Both the position numbers and the translations under genes were made by a program. Below are positions 46,455 through 55,692 of a stretch of DNA of 64,000 nucleotides, one piece after another. Positions within the stretch are counted from its first letter, which is position 1. Every line of letters begins with the position of its first letter. The notes under the pieces are model-generated. The model was not told the origin of the DNA, searched no databases, and saw nothing but the letters and a program-made list of their open reading frames with translations. The stretch is from Congregibacter brevis (lineage in GTDB: Bacteria > Pseudomonadota > Gammaproteobacteria > Pseudomonadales > Halieaceae): NCBI RefSeq assembly GCF_045689245.1, contig NZ_CP136865.1:2604001-2668000 (forward strand). Direction: 5' to 3'.

Positions 46455-48833
46455 TTAGCCACCTTGGTCGTTTTTCAGCGCTTTGGCAAACGCGTTTGCC
46501 AAAGCCCCACTTGGCTTCGCTTGGGTGTTAGGCGACCGGGTTGTTCCCCTGCTCCGATCACCCTGCTTTTTATCTTGGGAGCGAGCAGACCTTGGCGTTG
46601 GCTTAGACCTTCGCCCGCCAGATTTTTCCCTGCCACCCTCAGCTTCAAGCTTGTCTTTCGCACTATCGCTCAAGCGCATACTCAATCCGATCCGTTGTCT
46701 CGTCACATCCAGCGCCATCACTTTGACTTTTACTATGTCGCCTGCCTTTGCCGCGTCTCGGGGGTCCTTCACAAACTTCTCCGACATGGCCGAGATGTGT
46801 ACCAAGCCGTCCTGGTGAACGCCGACATCTACAAACGCACCGAAGCTTGTAACGTTGGTCACAGTACCCTCGAGCACCATGTCGAGCTCCAGGTCGGTGA
46901 TTTTTTCTACACCGTCCTGAAGCCTAGCCGTTTTGAACTCAGGTCTCGGGTCGCGGCCTGGTTTTTCCAGTTCTCGCAGAATGTCGGTCACCGTCGGTAG
47001 ACCTACCTGCTCGCTAACGTACTGCTGCGCGTTCACCGCTCTGAGAAAGGGGCTATCGGCGATGAGGCTTTGGAGTTCACGGCCGTTTTCCTTGGCTATT
47101 GCTTCCACAACCGGGTAGGACTCGGGATGCACGGCTGAACGATCCAAGGGGTTCACTCCATCCATTACTCGCAGAAAACCGGCGGACTGCTGAAAGGTCT
47201 TGGCCCCCATCCCCGGAACATCCAGTAACGCTTTGCGGCTGGAGAAGCGCCCTTTGGCGTCGCGCAAAGCGACAATATTGTCGGCGACGCGAGCACTCAA
47301 GCCAGATACCCGTGCGAGTAAAGGGCTCGATGCGGTATTGATGTCTACGCCGACCGCATTTACGCAGTCCTCAACAACAGTATTGAGCTGTCTGCCGAGC
47401 TGCAGCTGGCTTACATCATGTTGGTATTGCCCTACGCCTATGGATTGCGGATCGATTTTCACAAGCTCGGCCAAGGGGTCCTGGAGGCGTCGCGCGATGG
47501 AGACTGCCCCGCGGATGGTTACGTCCACGTTGGGAAATTCTTTTGCGGCGAGCTCTGACGCTGAATAGATGGATGCGCCCGCCTCGTTCACAATGACACG
47601 CCTCACCGACAATTGTGGCTTGCTCGCGAGCATTTCTGCGACGAAGCGATCCGTCTCGCGACTGCCCGTCCCGTTGCCAATACTGATCAATTGCACGCCG
47701 TGCCGTTCGATCATAGCCAATAGCGTAGCTGCTGCTTCCTGGGTTTTATTCTGTGGCGGAGTGGGGTAAATGGTCGCCTGATCCACCAGTTTCCCCGTTG
47801 CATCTACTGTAGCTACCTTAACGCCGGTGCGTAGTCCCGGGTCGAGACCTATCGTTACCTGCGGTCCGGCCGGGGCGGCGAGTAAAAGATCCTTCAAATT
47901 GCTAGCAAAGACTCCGATGGCTTCTGTTTCTGCTTTTTCGCGCAACAGCATCAAAAGATCGCTTTGTATGTGAACCGACAACTTAACCGACCAAGTCCAT
48001 CGAACAACCTCAGATAACCATTTATCAGCAGGCCGTTTTTGATCTTGAATGTGCCAATGCTTGGCAATCATTCCTTGGCAGGGGTGCACATCGGCACTGT
48101 TTTCATCGGGTGTCAGCCGTAAGTCCAGCATGAGGATGCCTTCGTTCCGTCCGCGAAACATCGCCAGGGCACGATGAGATGGCACAGACTGCAGAACTTC
48201 GGTGTGCTCAAAATAATCACTAAACTTCGCACCCTCCTCTTCCTTGCCGGGTACCACGCGCGCCGCCAGTAAACCCTGGGAACTGAGAAATCGACGGAGG
48301 CTGTCCAGTAAATCAGCGTCTTCTGCAAAGCGCTCCATTAAGATTTGCTTTGCCCCGTCGAGGGCCGCTTTGGGAGTATCAAATCCTGCGTCCGCTGCCA
48401 GATAGCCCTGTGCGGTAAGCTCGGGGGCTAACTGAGGGTTTTCTAGCAGGGCGTTTGCCAGAGGCTCAAGACCTGCGTCACGAGCGATCATGGCCTTAGT
48501 GCGGCGTTTTTGTTTGTAGGGAATGTAAAGATCTTCGAGTCGGCTTTTGGTGTCAGCGCTTCGGATCGAAGCCTCTAAGGCGGCCGTCAACTTTCCCTGA
48601 TCTTCCACGCTTTTCAGTATGACTTCGCGCCGTTCTGCGAGCTCTCGGAGATAGCGAAGCCGTTCTTCTAAATGGCGCATTTGTGTGTCATCGAGGCCGC
48701 CGGTCAACTCTTTTCGATACCTAGAGATAAAGGGTACGGTGGCGCCATCGTCAAGCAGTGTGACAGCAGCCGTCGCCTGATTTAGGCCAATACTGAGTTC
48801 AGAAGCTAAGAGCGCAGCAACAGGTTGGTTCAT
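46455..48833 (-). CDS. tex: Tex family RNA-binding transcription accessory protein
   Basis: A 792-aa cytoplasmic nucleic-acid-binding protein, the bacterial relative of Spt6. In order: an N-terminal Tex domain with PFISRYRKELTGGLDD, the YqgF/RNase H-like domain (TIGLDPGLRTGVKVA), helix-hairpin-helix repeats (VSGLSARVADNIV; VPGMGAKTFQQ) and a C-terminal S1 domain (LEGTVTNVTSFGAFVDVGVH). A basic, disordered tail rich in Arg, Ser and Lys follows S1. Length matches the family. It is the first gene of a probable two-gene unit with the amidohydrolase. Confidence 0.95.
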   Translation of the reverse strand: MNQPVAALLASELSIGLNQATAAVTLLDDGATVPFISRYRKELTGGLDDTQMRHLEERLRYLRELAERREVILKSVEDQGKLTAALEASIRSADTKSRLEDLYIPYKQKRRTKAMIARDAGLEPLANALLENPQLAPELTAQGYLAADAGFDTPKAALDGAKQILMERFAEDADLLDSLRRFLSSQGLLAARVVPGKEEEGAKFSDYFEHTEVLQSVPSHRALAMFRGRNEGILMLDLRLTPDENSADVHPCQGMIAKHWHIQDQKRPADKWLSEVVRWTWSVKLSVHIQSDLLMLLREKAETEAIGVFASNLKDLLLAAPAGPQVTIGLDPGLRTGVKVATVDATGKLVDQATIYPTPPQNKTQEAAATLLAMIERHGVQLISIGNGTGSRETDRFVAEMLASKPQLSVRRVIVNEAGASIYSASELAAKEFPNVDVTIRGAVSIARRLQDPLAELVKIDPQSIGVGQYQHDVSQLQLGRQLNTVVEDCVNAVGVDINTASSPLLARVSGLSARVADNIVALRDAKGRFSSRKALLDVPGMGAKTFQQSAGFLRVMDGVNPLDRSAVHPESYPVVEAIAKENGRELQSLIADSPFLRAVNAQQYVSEQVGLPTVTDILRELEKPGRDPRPEFKTARLQDGVEKITDLELDMVLEGTVTNVTSFGAFVDVGVHQDGLVHISAMSEKFVKDPRDAAKAGDIVKVKVMALDVTRQRIGLSMRLSDSAKDKLEAEGGREKSGGRRSKPTPRSARSQDKKQGDRSRGTTRSPNTQAKPSGALANAFAKALKNDQGG

Positions 48834-48954
48834 GACTTTGGGTAGATCCTTAACAGCGGGTGAGCGGCAAAGCGCGCCGCATTATGAGCGGGAGAAATCA
48901 AACACTCCAGTGTTGAATGGACTTCAGCGAGCCTGATAGAGAGGCATGCAGCGC

Positions 48955-50577
48955 TTAGGCGTTTGCAGTCTTTTTGGACAGCGCTTTCTCTGCATACATT
49001 CGTTGATCTGCATGCGCCAAGAGCGCTTCCGGCGTGGTGCCATCGTCAGGATAGAGTGCTACGCCAATACTGACACTGGTCTGATATTCACCGTGGTCCA
49101 AATGCAGAGGTTTCTGCATACGTGCCGCGATACCCATGGCCGCCACTCGCGCATCAGCGCGGCCAGCTAACTCCCATAGGATGACCGCAAACTCGTCCCC
49201 CCCCAAGCGGGCTGCCACGTCCGAGTTTCTGCAGGACTTTACAAGGCGCTCTCCAATGGCGATGAGGACTTTGTCACCAGACGCGTGGCCATGGGTATCG
49301 TTAAGGGCCTTGAATTCATTAACGTCGATATACACCACTCCCATGGGGCGTTTGTTTCGCTCCGCGAGGCTTATTGCTCTAAACAAGTTGCGATCGAATT
49401 CACCGCGGTTAACCAGGCCCGTTAAATCATCGGAGCGCGCAGAAGTCTTTAGCTCCTCCAGGCGAACCCTGTTGCCTGAGAACTGCAGTGCTATTAACCA
49501 CGAAATCGTTAAGATCAAAAGTCCGAGAAGTACCTTAGACGTTCTTGGGAGCATGCGGTTTGCGGCGAGAATACTGTCGAGTTGTACCGTCGGTATGTGG
49601 GATAAGACGATCCAACCTCCTTCCGCACCACTTCCGGGTTTCGGTACCGTCCAAGCTACGGGGTTGACGGACGGTCGCTCGCCAAGCCGGGCTGGAAGTA
49701 GCACGCGATAACTAAACAGACCGTTCTCTGTTCGGAACACACCCGCCGTACTCGTACCGATCTGTTCCCACTCTTGGGGCATCCGCGTCGCGAAGCTCAG
49801 ATCATCGACAGAATTCAGGACGTAATCCTCAGGTTGAAAACCAGCAGACTCCATTAGCCATCGGCCACGAGCACTGAGAATATTTGCATTACCTCTCGCT
49901 ACCTTTCCCGAAGCAAACAAACGATCAAGTAAGACACGCGCCTTATAATTGATAATCGCGATGCCTACCTTATTGTCTTGAGAGTCATAAACAGGCATTG
50001 CCAATCGAATGACTGGCTTAAGTGGGTATTCCAGGACTCCTCGCTCTCTATTGAACTCCACTGGCACGATGAGAACTCTGCCGCGCTCCACTTCCTTCGC
50101 CCGCTGAAAGTAATCGCGCGCTGATTTGTCCTGTAAGCCTTCTATTCCGACGATCTTGGAGCCATCGCGGGTGGAGTCGATTCTCACGACCTCTTTACCC
50201 GTCATGTCTAGATACCGTAATTGGTCGAAAACCGGATGTGTTTCAGAAAAATCCAGCAGCGTCCTCGCGATTCGCTCAACGGGGGTGGATTCCGCAAGAT
50301 TCCGTTCAATGAGCAGCACCAAATATTGCAAACTGGCCGTGGTAGAAAAGAGGGCTTGCTGAACTGTCCGTGACATGGAAGCGGCTGCTTGCTGCTCTTC
50401 TTTCTCTAGGGACTTTAACAGGGCTTGTTCGGAGCGTTGGTCACCATAACGAATTACGCCAAACACGAGCACGCTAAACACGACCATCGCCAAGGGTAAA
50501 ACCTTGGCGAATACGCGCATTTCTCGGCGATCAGGCAGGAGGTATTGGCTGATCTTGACGTTATTAGAGTTATCCAC
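48955..50577 (-). CDS. Membrane diguanylate cyclase with extracytoplasmic sensor
   Basis: Synthesises c-di-GMP from GTP. The 540-aa protein has a helix at about residues 25-42, a periplasmic CACHE-like sensor (about 50-340), a second helix (about 347-366) and a GGDEF domain. GGDEF is intact at residues 459-463, and the inhibitory-site motif RNSD (450-453) sits exactly five residues upstream, so product inhibition is expected. The start is GTG at 50577 or ATG at 50520. It is divergent from the YkgJ-like gene. Confidence 0.92.
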   Translation of the reverse strand: MDNSNNVKISQYLLPDRREMRVFAKVLPLAMVVFSVLVFGVIRYGDQRSEQALLKSLEKEEQQAAASMSRTVQQALFSTTASLQYLVLLIERNLAESTPVERIARTLLDFSETHPVFDQLRYLDMTGKEVVRIDSTRDGSKIVGIEGLQDKSARDYFQRAKEVERGRVLIVPVEFNRERGVLEYPLKPVIRLAMPVYDSQDNKVGIAIINYKARVLLDRLFASGKVARGNANILSARGRWLMESAGFQPEDYVLNSVDDLSFATRMPQEWEQIGTSTAGVFRTENGLFSYRVLLPARLGERPSVNPVAWTVPKPGSGAEGGWIVLSHIPTVQLDSILAANRMLPRTSKVLLGLLILTISWLIALQFSGNRVRLEELKTSARSDDLTGLVNRGEFDRNLFRAISLAERNKRPMGVVYIDVNEFKALNDTHGHASGDKVLIAIGERLVKSCRNSDVAARLGGDEFAVILWELAGRADARVAAMGIAARMQKPLHLDHGEYQTSVSIGVALYPDDGTTPEALLAHADQRMYAEKALSKKTANA

Positions 50578-50601
50578 GGTTGACCCGAGTTAGTCTATCA
50601 G

Positions 50602-50618
50602 TCGGACAGCATGTCCGA
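50602..50618. promoter_or_regulatory. Perfect inverted repeat between divergent genes
   Basis: TCGGACA-gca-TGTCCGA, 7-bp arms around a 3-bp centre, 25 nt upstream of the diguanylate cyclase GTG and about 100 nt before the YkgJ-like gene. Its place between divergent starts suits an operator better than a terminator. The binding protein is unknown. Confidence 0.45.
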
Positions 50619-50738
50619 TTCTTTGCACAGCGACGTTACTGCGCAGAACGGCCGTTACTCTGCTGAATGTTCAGTCCATAATCAAGCGTCGGGAGTAGTT
50701 AAATTTGCCGATGCATGGCAGCTCGTTTGCAGCGCAAA

Positions 50739-51032
50739 ATGAGCAAAATAAGAGTAAAAAAGTATGAAGAGTTTGTGATCTGTCGAAGGGGCTGCGGTGC
50801 TTGTTGCATTGCGCCCTCTATCTCCTCCCCGCTTCCGGGCATGCCTAGGGGCAAGCCCGCGGGGATTGCCTGTATCAATCTCGATGCGCAGACCAACAGC
50901 TGTAAAATTTGGGGAACCCTCGAGTACCCCAGTGTGTGTCGAGACTTCAGTCCTCATGATGAGGTCTGTGGAGACTCCCGGGAACAAGCTATTTCGTTGA
51001 TCAGATCCCTGGAAATTAAGACAGCGCAGTGA
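50739..51032 (+). CDS. YkgJ-type cysteine-cluster protein
   Basis: A 97-aa protein of the YkgJ/UPF0153 zinc- or iron-chelating family. Conserved cysteines lie in VICRRGCGACCIAPSISS, GIACINLD, NSCKIW, SVCRDFSP and EVCG. The segment APSISSPLPGMPRGKPAG is typical of the family. Function unknown. The ATG at 50715 adds eight residues and is an alternative start. It is divergent from the diguanylate cyclase gene. Confidence 0.85.
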   Translation: MSKIRVKKYEEFVICRRGCGACCIAPSISSPLPGMPRGKPAGIACINLDAQTNSCKIWGTLEYPSVCRDFSPHDEVCGDSREQAISLIRSLEIKTAQ

Positions 51033-51110
51033 TTGGGACTAGGCGCGCTTGCGCGGTGGTGAAGCACACTGCATTATCGATCGGTGTTTCCCCTGTGAAC
51101 TGGTGTAGCA

Positions 51111-52124
51111 ATGTCGGATGTCCGACCAGCGCAAGATCATCCCTCTGATTCCACGCCACCTGAGGGCCTGGTCCACGCGCTACTTTTGGATGGCACAGGT
51201 GCTTGCAGTCCCTACGATTGGTCGATGGTTGGTGACTGGACTCCTGATGAAGGCAGTCTCTGGCTGCATTTTGATTTCGAGGACGAAAGCGCACAGAACT
51301 GGCTAAGAAATGAGAGCGGCCTGAACGATATCGCGTTTAGCTCTCTCACCAATGCGGAGACGCGGCCGCGGGCCCTGAACCGTGGAGACAATCTTCTACT
51401 GACCTTACGGGGTATCAATATGAACCCCGGTCAGGAGCCCGATGACATGGTTTCTCTGCGGATCTGGACCAATGGTACGAAGCTGATCAGTACACGTCGC
51501 CGCAATCTGATCTCGACTGATGATGTATTGGATGAGCTCGATGCAGGCAACGGCCCGAGGAACACCGTAGAGCTTCTTGTAGTGTGGACGGAGCGGATTA
51601 CGGGACGCATGACCGACACTATTGAGGGCTTTGAAGACAATGTGCTGGTAATAGAGGAGCGTCTCCTCAGCGGCGAAACGACAGGCATCAGAACAGAGCT
51701 TGCTGCATTGCGAAAACAAATCATCTCGGTGCGGCGCTACCTCTCTCCCCAGCGAGAAGCAATGAACCGCTTAGTTGCAGAAAACCTTAGTTGGTTGGAT
51801 GACCTTAATCGTCTACGACTTAGAGAGATCAATGACCGTCTCATTCGCCATATTGAAGACATGGATGAGGTCAGAGATCGGGCCGTTCTCGCACAGGAAG
51901 AACTAGCGAGCCGCATCGCGGAACAAATGAACGCGCGTAGCTATCTGTTCACTGTCGCTGCCGTGATATTTCTCCCACTGGGGTTCCTAACGGGCCTCAT
52001 GGGAATCAACGTTGGAGGGATGCCCGGCATCGACAACGACAACGCGTTCTGGATTGTGGTCCTTCTTAGCGCTCTAGTCGGCATTGGATTGACCTTGATC
52101 TTTAAAATGCGCCGTTGGCTTTAG
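51111..52124 (+). CDS. CorA-family transporter, ZntB-like
   Basis: A 337-aa pentameric metal-ion channel/transporter of the CorA superfamily. The large N-terminal cytoplasmic domain and long coiled-coil helix lead to two C-terminal membrane helices. The signature loop after the first helix reads GLMGINVGGMPG, the ZntB form of the G-x-N motif rather than the YGMNF-MPEL of CorA. Zinc is therefore the likely ion, though direction is not decided by sequence. It converges on the TauD-family gene. Confidence 0.9.
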   Translation: MSDVRPAQDHPSDSTPPEGLVHALLLDGTGACSPYDWSMVGDWTPDEGSLWLHFDFEDESAQNWLRNESGLNDIAFSSLTNAETRPRALNRGDNLLLTLRGINMNPGQEPDDMVSLRIWTNGTKLISTRRRNLISTDDVLDELDAGNGPRNTVELLVVWTERITGRMTDTIEGFEDNVLVIEERLLSGETTGIRTELAALRKQIISVRRYLSPQREAMNRLVAENLSWLDDLNRLRLREINDRLIRHIEDMDEVRDRAVLAQEELASRIAEQMNARSYLFTVAAVIFLPLGFLTGLMGINVGGMPGIDNDNAFWIVVLLSALVGIGLTLIFKMRRWL

Positions 52125-52147
52125 CGAACCGCTAAAATCCTTGGCGC

Positions 52148-52996
52148 TTAGAGCCCCCCTGCCCCGATCGTTGTTCGATGCAAAAGACGGTCGTGCCCAT
52201 CGTATCCCCCCGTGGCGCGATGAAGAAGACAGCGGTTGTCCCACATAATCAACATGCCCTCTTCCCACTCGTGCGTATATAGGTTCTCGTCTCTGGTCTG
52301 CCACGCGTAAAGCTCCATCATCAGCTCTACGGCTTGTTCGTCGGACATACCTTCAATGCCGATGATGTAACCCAGGCAGCTGTACAAGGAAGCGCGGCCG
52401 GTTTCGCTATGTCGGCGGATTAAAGGGTGAGTCTGCACCGCTTCCGCCTCTGGTGACGGGCGGATATCCATGCTGCGATCACTCGCCGCGTCGTTTTCAC
52501 CATACATGCCATCGGGCGCGTAGCCCGCTTTTGCAGAGTGAATGGCAACGAGACCTTCGATCCGCTGACGCAACTCGGTAGGCAGCGTGTCCAAGGCTTT
52601 GTGCTGGTTGGCAAAAAGGGTTTCTCCACCTTTTGGCGGAATAGTAATGCCGTACAGGCAGGTGCCTATGGGAGGCGTAACCTGAAAACTCCAGTCGCTG
52701 TGCCAAGCTTCCGCGAACAACGGCGCTTGCTCATCCGCCCGTCGCTCTATCGCGATAACATGCTCGCGGCCCGCTATGGGGGCAATGAAGGGATCTTCTC
52801 CAAAAGGACCAAAATATTGGGTAAAGCGCTCAAGATCATCATCCCTTAGCGTTTGCTCGGGGAATGCCAATACGTGGTGCTCCAGCCAGGCACCGCGTAG
52901 CGCTTTTATCGTGTCATCTGATAATGGACGAGAAAGATCTACACCTGTGACACGCGCCCCGCATGCCTGACCCGAGGGTTCAACACTGATGCTCAT
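52148..52996 (-). CDS. TauD/TfdA-family 2-oxoglutarate dioxygenase
   Basis: A 282-aa Fe(II)/2-oxoglutarate-dependent oxygenase. The iron facial triad is visible as His and Asp in AWHSDWSF and the distal His in NRCLLHRATG. The arginine that binds 2-oxoglutarate is in RLLHRTT. Taurine, other alkyl sulfonates or an aromatic ether could be the substrate; no sulfonate transporter is nearby, so I do not name it tauD. Confidence 0.88.
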   Translation of the reverse strand: MSISVEPSGQACGARVTGVDLSRPLSDDTIKALRGAWLEHHVLAFPEQTLRDDDLERFTQYFGPFGEDPFIAPIAGREHVIAIERRADEQAPLFAEAWHSDWSFQVTPPIGTCLYGITIPPKGGETLFANQHKALDTLPTELRQRIEGLVAIHSAKAGYAPDGMYGENDAASDRSMDIRPSPEAEAVQTHPLIRRHSETGRASLYSCLGYIIGIEGMSDEQAVELMMELYAWQTRDENLYTHEWEEGMLIMWDNRCLLHRATGGYDGHDRLLHRTTIGAGGL

Positions 52997-53075
52997 AGTG
53001 ATATCTATCCTTATTATATTTCTGTGGTTTGGAGTCTAGCAGCGTAACTCTCAGGTTGCTCGCCGAGTAAAGGGC

Positions 53076-54101
53076 TCAAAATGAATGCGATAGTGCGAAT
53101 CTAAAACTGACGTCTGGCGCACTCCCCACCGCCAAGTCCTCTACAAACTGCGCATCGATCAACCAGCGCTCTAGCGGCTGCCAGCGTAAGCCCAAAGTCC
53201 CCCATACGGGTGGGCCGTTCTTCCGAAGCACCTGCGCATCGTAGACAGCGCCATGGCTATCCACCTGGGCTAGAAGCGCGAGGGAGTCAGCGAATTGCCA
53301 GCCAATACTGAGCCCGGCAAATGGCGTAACGGTGTCGGCCTTGGGATCAAAGCCAATCCCGCCCACCTCAGTAAAGCCTGCTTGAACATGACAGCTTAGC
53401 AGAGCAGAAAAACAGCTTTGCCAGGACCAGCGGACGCCAAGAGACGCGCCAGAATCACCACTGCCCGAGAAATCCTCCGCGGAGCCTGTGTCAAACTTGT
53501 ACTGCGCAAGCGCACCAAGAGTCCATGTCTCCGCCGCAATCAGTTCGACGTTGATACCCAGCTCAATATCACCAATGCTCGAGCGCTCAGACTGAAACTC
53601 AAAGCCAGAAGAACCCGAGTAGGCATACCGTAGCCTATTGTCTTCTTGCACGCCGCGGGGGCCATCGGGCATACCCCAGAAGGCGTGCCATCCGTCTATC
53701 AGTCCATCAAGCTTGCCAGCGCTGTGACTGACATAGGGTACATTCAAAGAAACAGCGACTCCTTTGCCCAACCCCCTTTGGATGCGAAAATCATGGCGGC
53801 GTGTTTCACCATCAAGTTCTAGAGATCGGCCGGTGCTGCTCTCGCGCACCGAGTGGCTGGCCCAATGCAGCGTCCAATCTAGATCCCAGACTCCCGCTTC
53901 CAGCGAGGCAGCACTCACCAAAACGGGGATACCAAGGTTTGCGTATAGCGGTGACAAATTTCGACTGGCGATAGGTCCGGTAAGAGCCTCATCACTCAGC
54001 GCTGGAGATGCCGTGAAAGCCGCAAAAGACACGGCCGCAGAGTACGCGGTGTGCGAGGTGTAGCGCCAAAATCTCGGGCAATGCGGTAAGGTAGACATCA
54101 T
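53076..54101 (-). CDS. DUF3187 family outer-membrane protein
   Basis: A 341-aa protein with a signal peptide ending near FAAFTASPALSDE. The body is rich in alternating aromatic/hydrophobic strands and ends in phenylalanine (SFRFALSHSF), as expected for an outer-membrane beta-barrel. The segments NLSPLYANLGIP and GFDPKADTVTPFAGLSIGW fit DUF3187. Function unknown. Two ATGs (54101, 54098) or an upstream TTG (54140) could start it. All lie at or inside the start of divergent ureD. Confidence 0.8.
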   Translation of the reverse strand: MMSTLPHCPRFWRYTSHTAYSAAVSFAAFTASPALSDEALTGPIASRNLSPLYANLGIPVLVSAASLEAGVWDLDWTLHWASHSVRESSTGRSLELDGETRRHDFRIQRGLGKGVAVSLNVPYVSHSAGKLDGLIDGWHAFWGMPDGPRGVQEDNRLRYAYSGSSGFEFQSERSSIGDIELGINVELIAAETWTLGALAQYKFDTGSAEDFSGSGDSGASLGVRWSWQSCFSALLSCHVQAGFTEVGGIGFDPKADTVTPFAGLSIGWQFADSLALLAQVDSHGAVYDAQVLRKNGPPVWGTLGLRWQPLERWLIDAQFVEDLAVGSAPDVSFRFALSHSF

Positions 54102-54969
54102 GCTCTTAGAAACCCTGAAAACCGCAGTGGAGTCTAGCAAGCCTCTCCGTCAGTGGCGCGCTCGCCTCGACCTTTCTTTTAAGGAAAGTGACGGGCGAAC
54201 GCGCTTTCAACACTGCTCACACGAAGGGCCCCTGCGAGTACAGCGGCTGTTTTATCCGGAGGTGGCAGGTAAAGCTCACTGCTATTTACTCCATCCTCCT
54301 GGAGGCGTAGTGCTTGGCGATGAGTTGCAGATCAACATCCAGGTGCATAGCGGTAGCGCACTGGTAACCACCCCTGCAGCAGGGCGTTTTTATACGGTGG
54401 ATGAACATCCGGAAGCGCAACGTCAAACCGTGAATCTCTCTGTCGACGAAGCCTGCTTGGAATGGTTACCTCAAGAAACTATTCTGTTTAACGGCGTCAA
54501 TGCAGAGCTGGAAACCCGCATAGAGCTGGGCGCCGAGTCAAGGCTCGTGTTTTGGGACGTGGTAGTGCTGGGGCGCCCCGCCTGCGGTGAGGATTTCTCT
54601 AGCGGTCGCCTCAAACAGCAATTGGAAGTGTACCGAGAGAATACGCCGCTGCTTATTGAGCGCCTGGCTTTTACAGCCAGAGATCGTGTGAGCCGGTCGC
54701 AAATGGGAATGCAAGAGCAAAGTACCGTAGGCGTCATGGTGCTCACGGATGATGCCGACGCTGAGCTGCTCGAGCAGTGGCTGAAAAGCGTGAATCATAA
54801 GCTAAACGAGGGTGAATTTACGGTGACTCAGCGCTCGGGGCTTGTCATAGCGAGATACCTGGGGGATGACGCCATACGTTGTCGCCAAGGTTTCGCGCAG
54901 CTCTGGATAAACATCACTGAAGAGTCGCTAGGCGTAACGCCCGCAATACCTCGCATATGGCATACATGA
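54100..54969 (+). CDS. ureD: Urease accessory protein UreD
   Basis: Scaffold for nickel insertion into apo-urease, acting with UreF and UreG. The 289-aa protein has the family motifs HEGPLRVQRLFYPE, CYLLHPPGGVVLGDEL, TTPAAGRFY and LEWLPQETILFNGVNA. AAGG lies 8 nt before the ATG at 54100; a GTG at 54127 is a weaker alternative. It opens the urease run, with a gap of about 105 nt before ureA, and its start abuts the divergent DUF3187 gene. Confidence 0.94.
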   Translation: MLLETLKTAVESSKPLRQWRARLDLSFKESDGRTRFQHCSHEGPLRVQRLFYPEVAGKAHCYLLHPPGGVVLGDELQINIQVHSGSALVTTPAAGRFYTVDEHPEAQRQTVNLSVDEACLEWLPQETILFNGVNAELETRIELGAESRLVFWDVVVLGRPACGEDFSSGRLKQQLEVYRENTPLLIERLAFTARDRVSRSQMGMQEQSTVGVMVLTDDADAELLEQWLKSVNHKLNEGEFTVTQRSGLVIARYLGDDAIRCRQGFAQLWINITEESLGVTPAIPRIWHT

Positions 54970-55075
54970 TGCTTCCTGATATTTAAGGGGCCTGTATAGC
55001 TCTTACTCGAAGCACTTGCTCCTCGTTAAGGCTGTGCCTATGCTCTTGCGAATGCCGCTGAATTAAGGATTTGGG

Positions 55076-55390
55076 ATGGAACTAAGCCCCCGAGAGAAAG
55101 ACAAGCTGTTGCTGTTCACCGCCGCCCTACTCGCTGAGCGGCGGCGGGACCGCGGGGTGAAGCTTAACTATCCAGAGGCCCAAGCACTTATTAGTGCCGC
55201 GATACTGGAGGGCGCTCGCGATGGACGCACCGTCGCAGAGTTAATGAGCTTCGGACGCACCATTTTGACGCGCGATGAGGTTATGGAGGGCGTGGCAGAG
55301 ATGATTCAGGAAGTGCAGGTAGAAGCTACGTTTCCCGATGGCACCAAACTGGTCACGGTACACGACCCGATTGCTGGGGCTGCCTCATGA
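55076..55390 (+). CDS. ureA: Urease gamma subunit
   Basis: Structural subunit of urease (about 100 aa; here 104). It begins with the conserved MELSPREKDKLLLFTAALLAE and contains LNYPEAQALISAAILEGARD and VEATFPDGTKLVTVHDPI. AAGGA precedes the ATG. Its stop overlaps the ureB start by 4 nt. Confidence 0.97.
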   Translation: MELSPREKDKLLLFTAALLAERRRDRGVKLNYPEAQALISAAILEGARDGRTVAELMSFGRTILTRDEVMEGVAEMIQEVQVEATFPDGTKLVTVHDPIAGAAS

Positions 55391-55692
55391 TTCCCGGGGA
55401 AATGATTACCGCTGATGGGGAACTCAGCATAAATGAAGGACGTGAGCTCATAAGCGCCGCTGTGGTGAACAGCGGAGATCGCCCTGTTCAAGTGGGTTCT
55501 CACTATCACTTTGCCGAAAGTAACCCCGCTTTGTTATTCGATAGAGAAGCGGCGCGAGGTTTTCGGCTCAATATCGCTGCGGGCACCGCGGTACGTTTTG
55601 AACCGGGCCAAAAGCGCGAAGTGGAATTAGTCGCTCTCGCGGGTAAACGCAGAGTCTATGGCTTTCGCGGCGAAGTGATGGGAGACCTTTGA
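55387..55692 (+). CDS. ureB: Urease beta subunit
   Basis: The 101-aa structural subunit. Signatures are MIPGEMITADGELSINEGR at the start, VGSHYHFAESNPALLFDR, GTAVRFEPGQKREVELV and YGFRGEVMGDL at the end. The ATG overlaps the ureA stop (ATGA) and its TGA shares one base with the ureC start. Confidence 0.97.
   Translation: MIPGEMITADGELSINEGRELISAAVVNSGDRPVQVGSHYHFAESNPALLFDREAARGFRLNIAAGTAVRFEPGQKREVELVALAGKRRVYGFRGEVMGDL

Noticed and set aside
46371..47000. Plus-strand frame of 209 codons
   Set aside because: It mirrors the end of tex and the start of the amidohydrolase gene, both strongly supported.
49136..49711. Plus-strand frame of 191 codons
   Set aside because: It is opposite the diguanylate cyclase GGDEF domain, and its Ser/Arg-rich product is typical of shadow frames.
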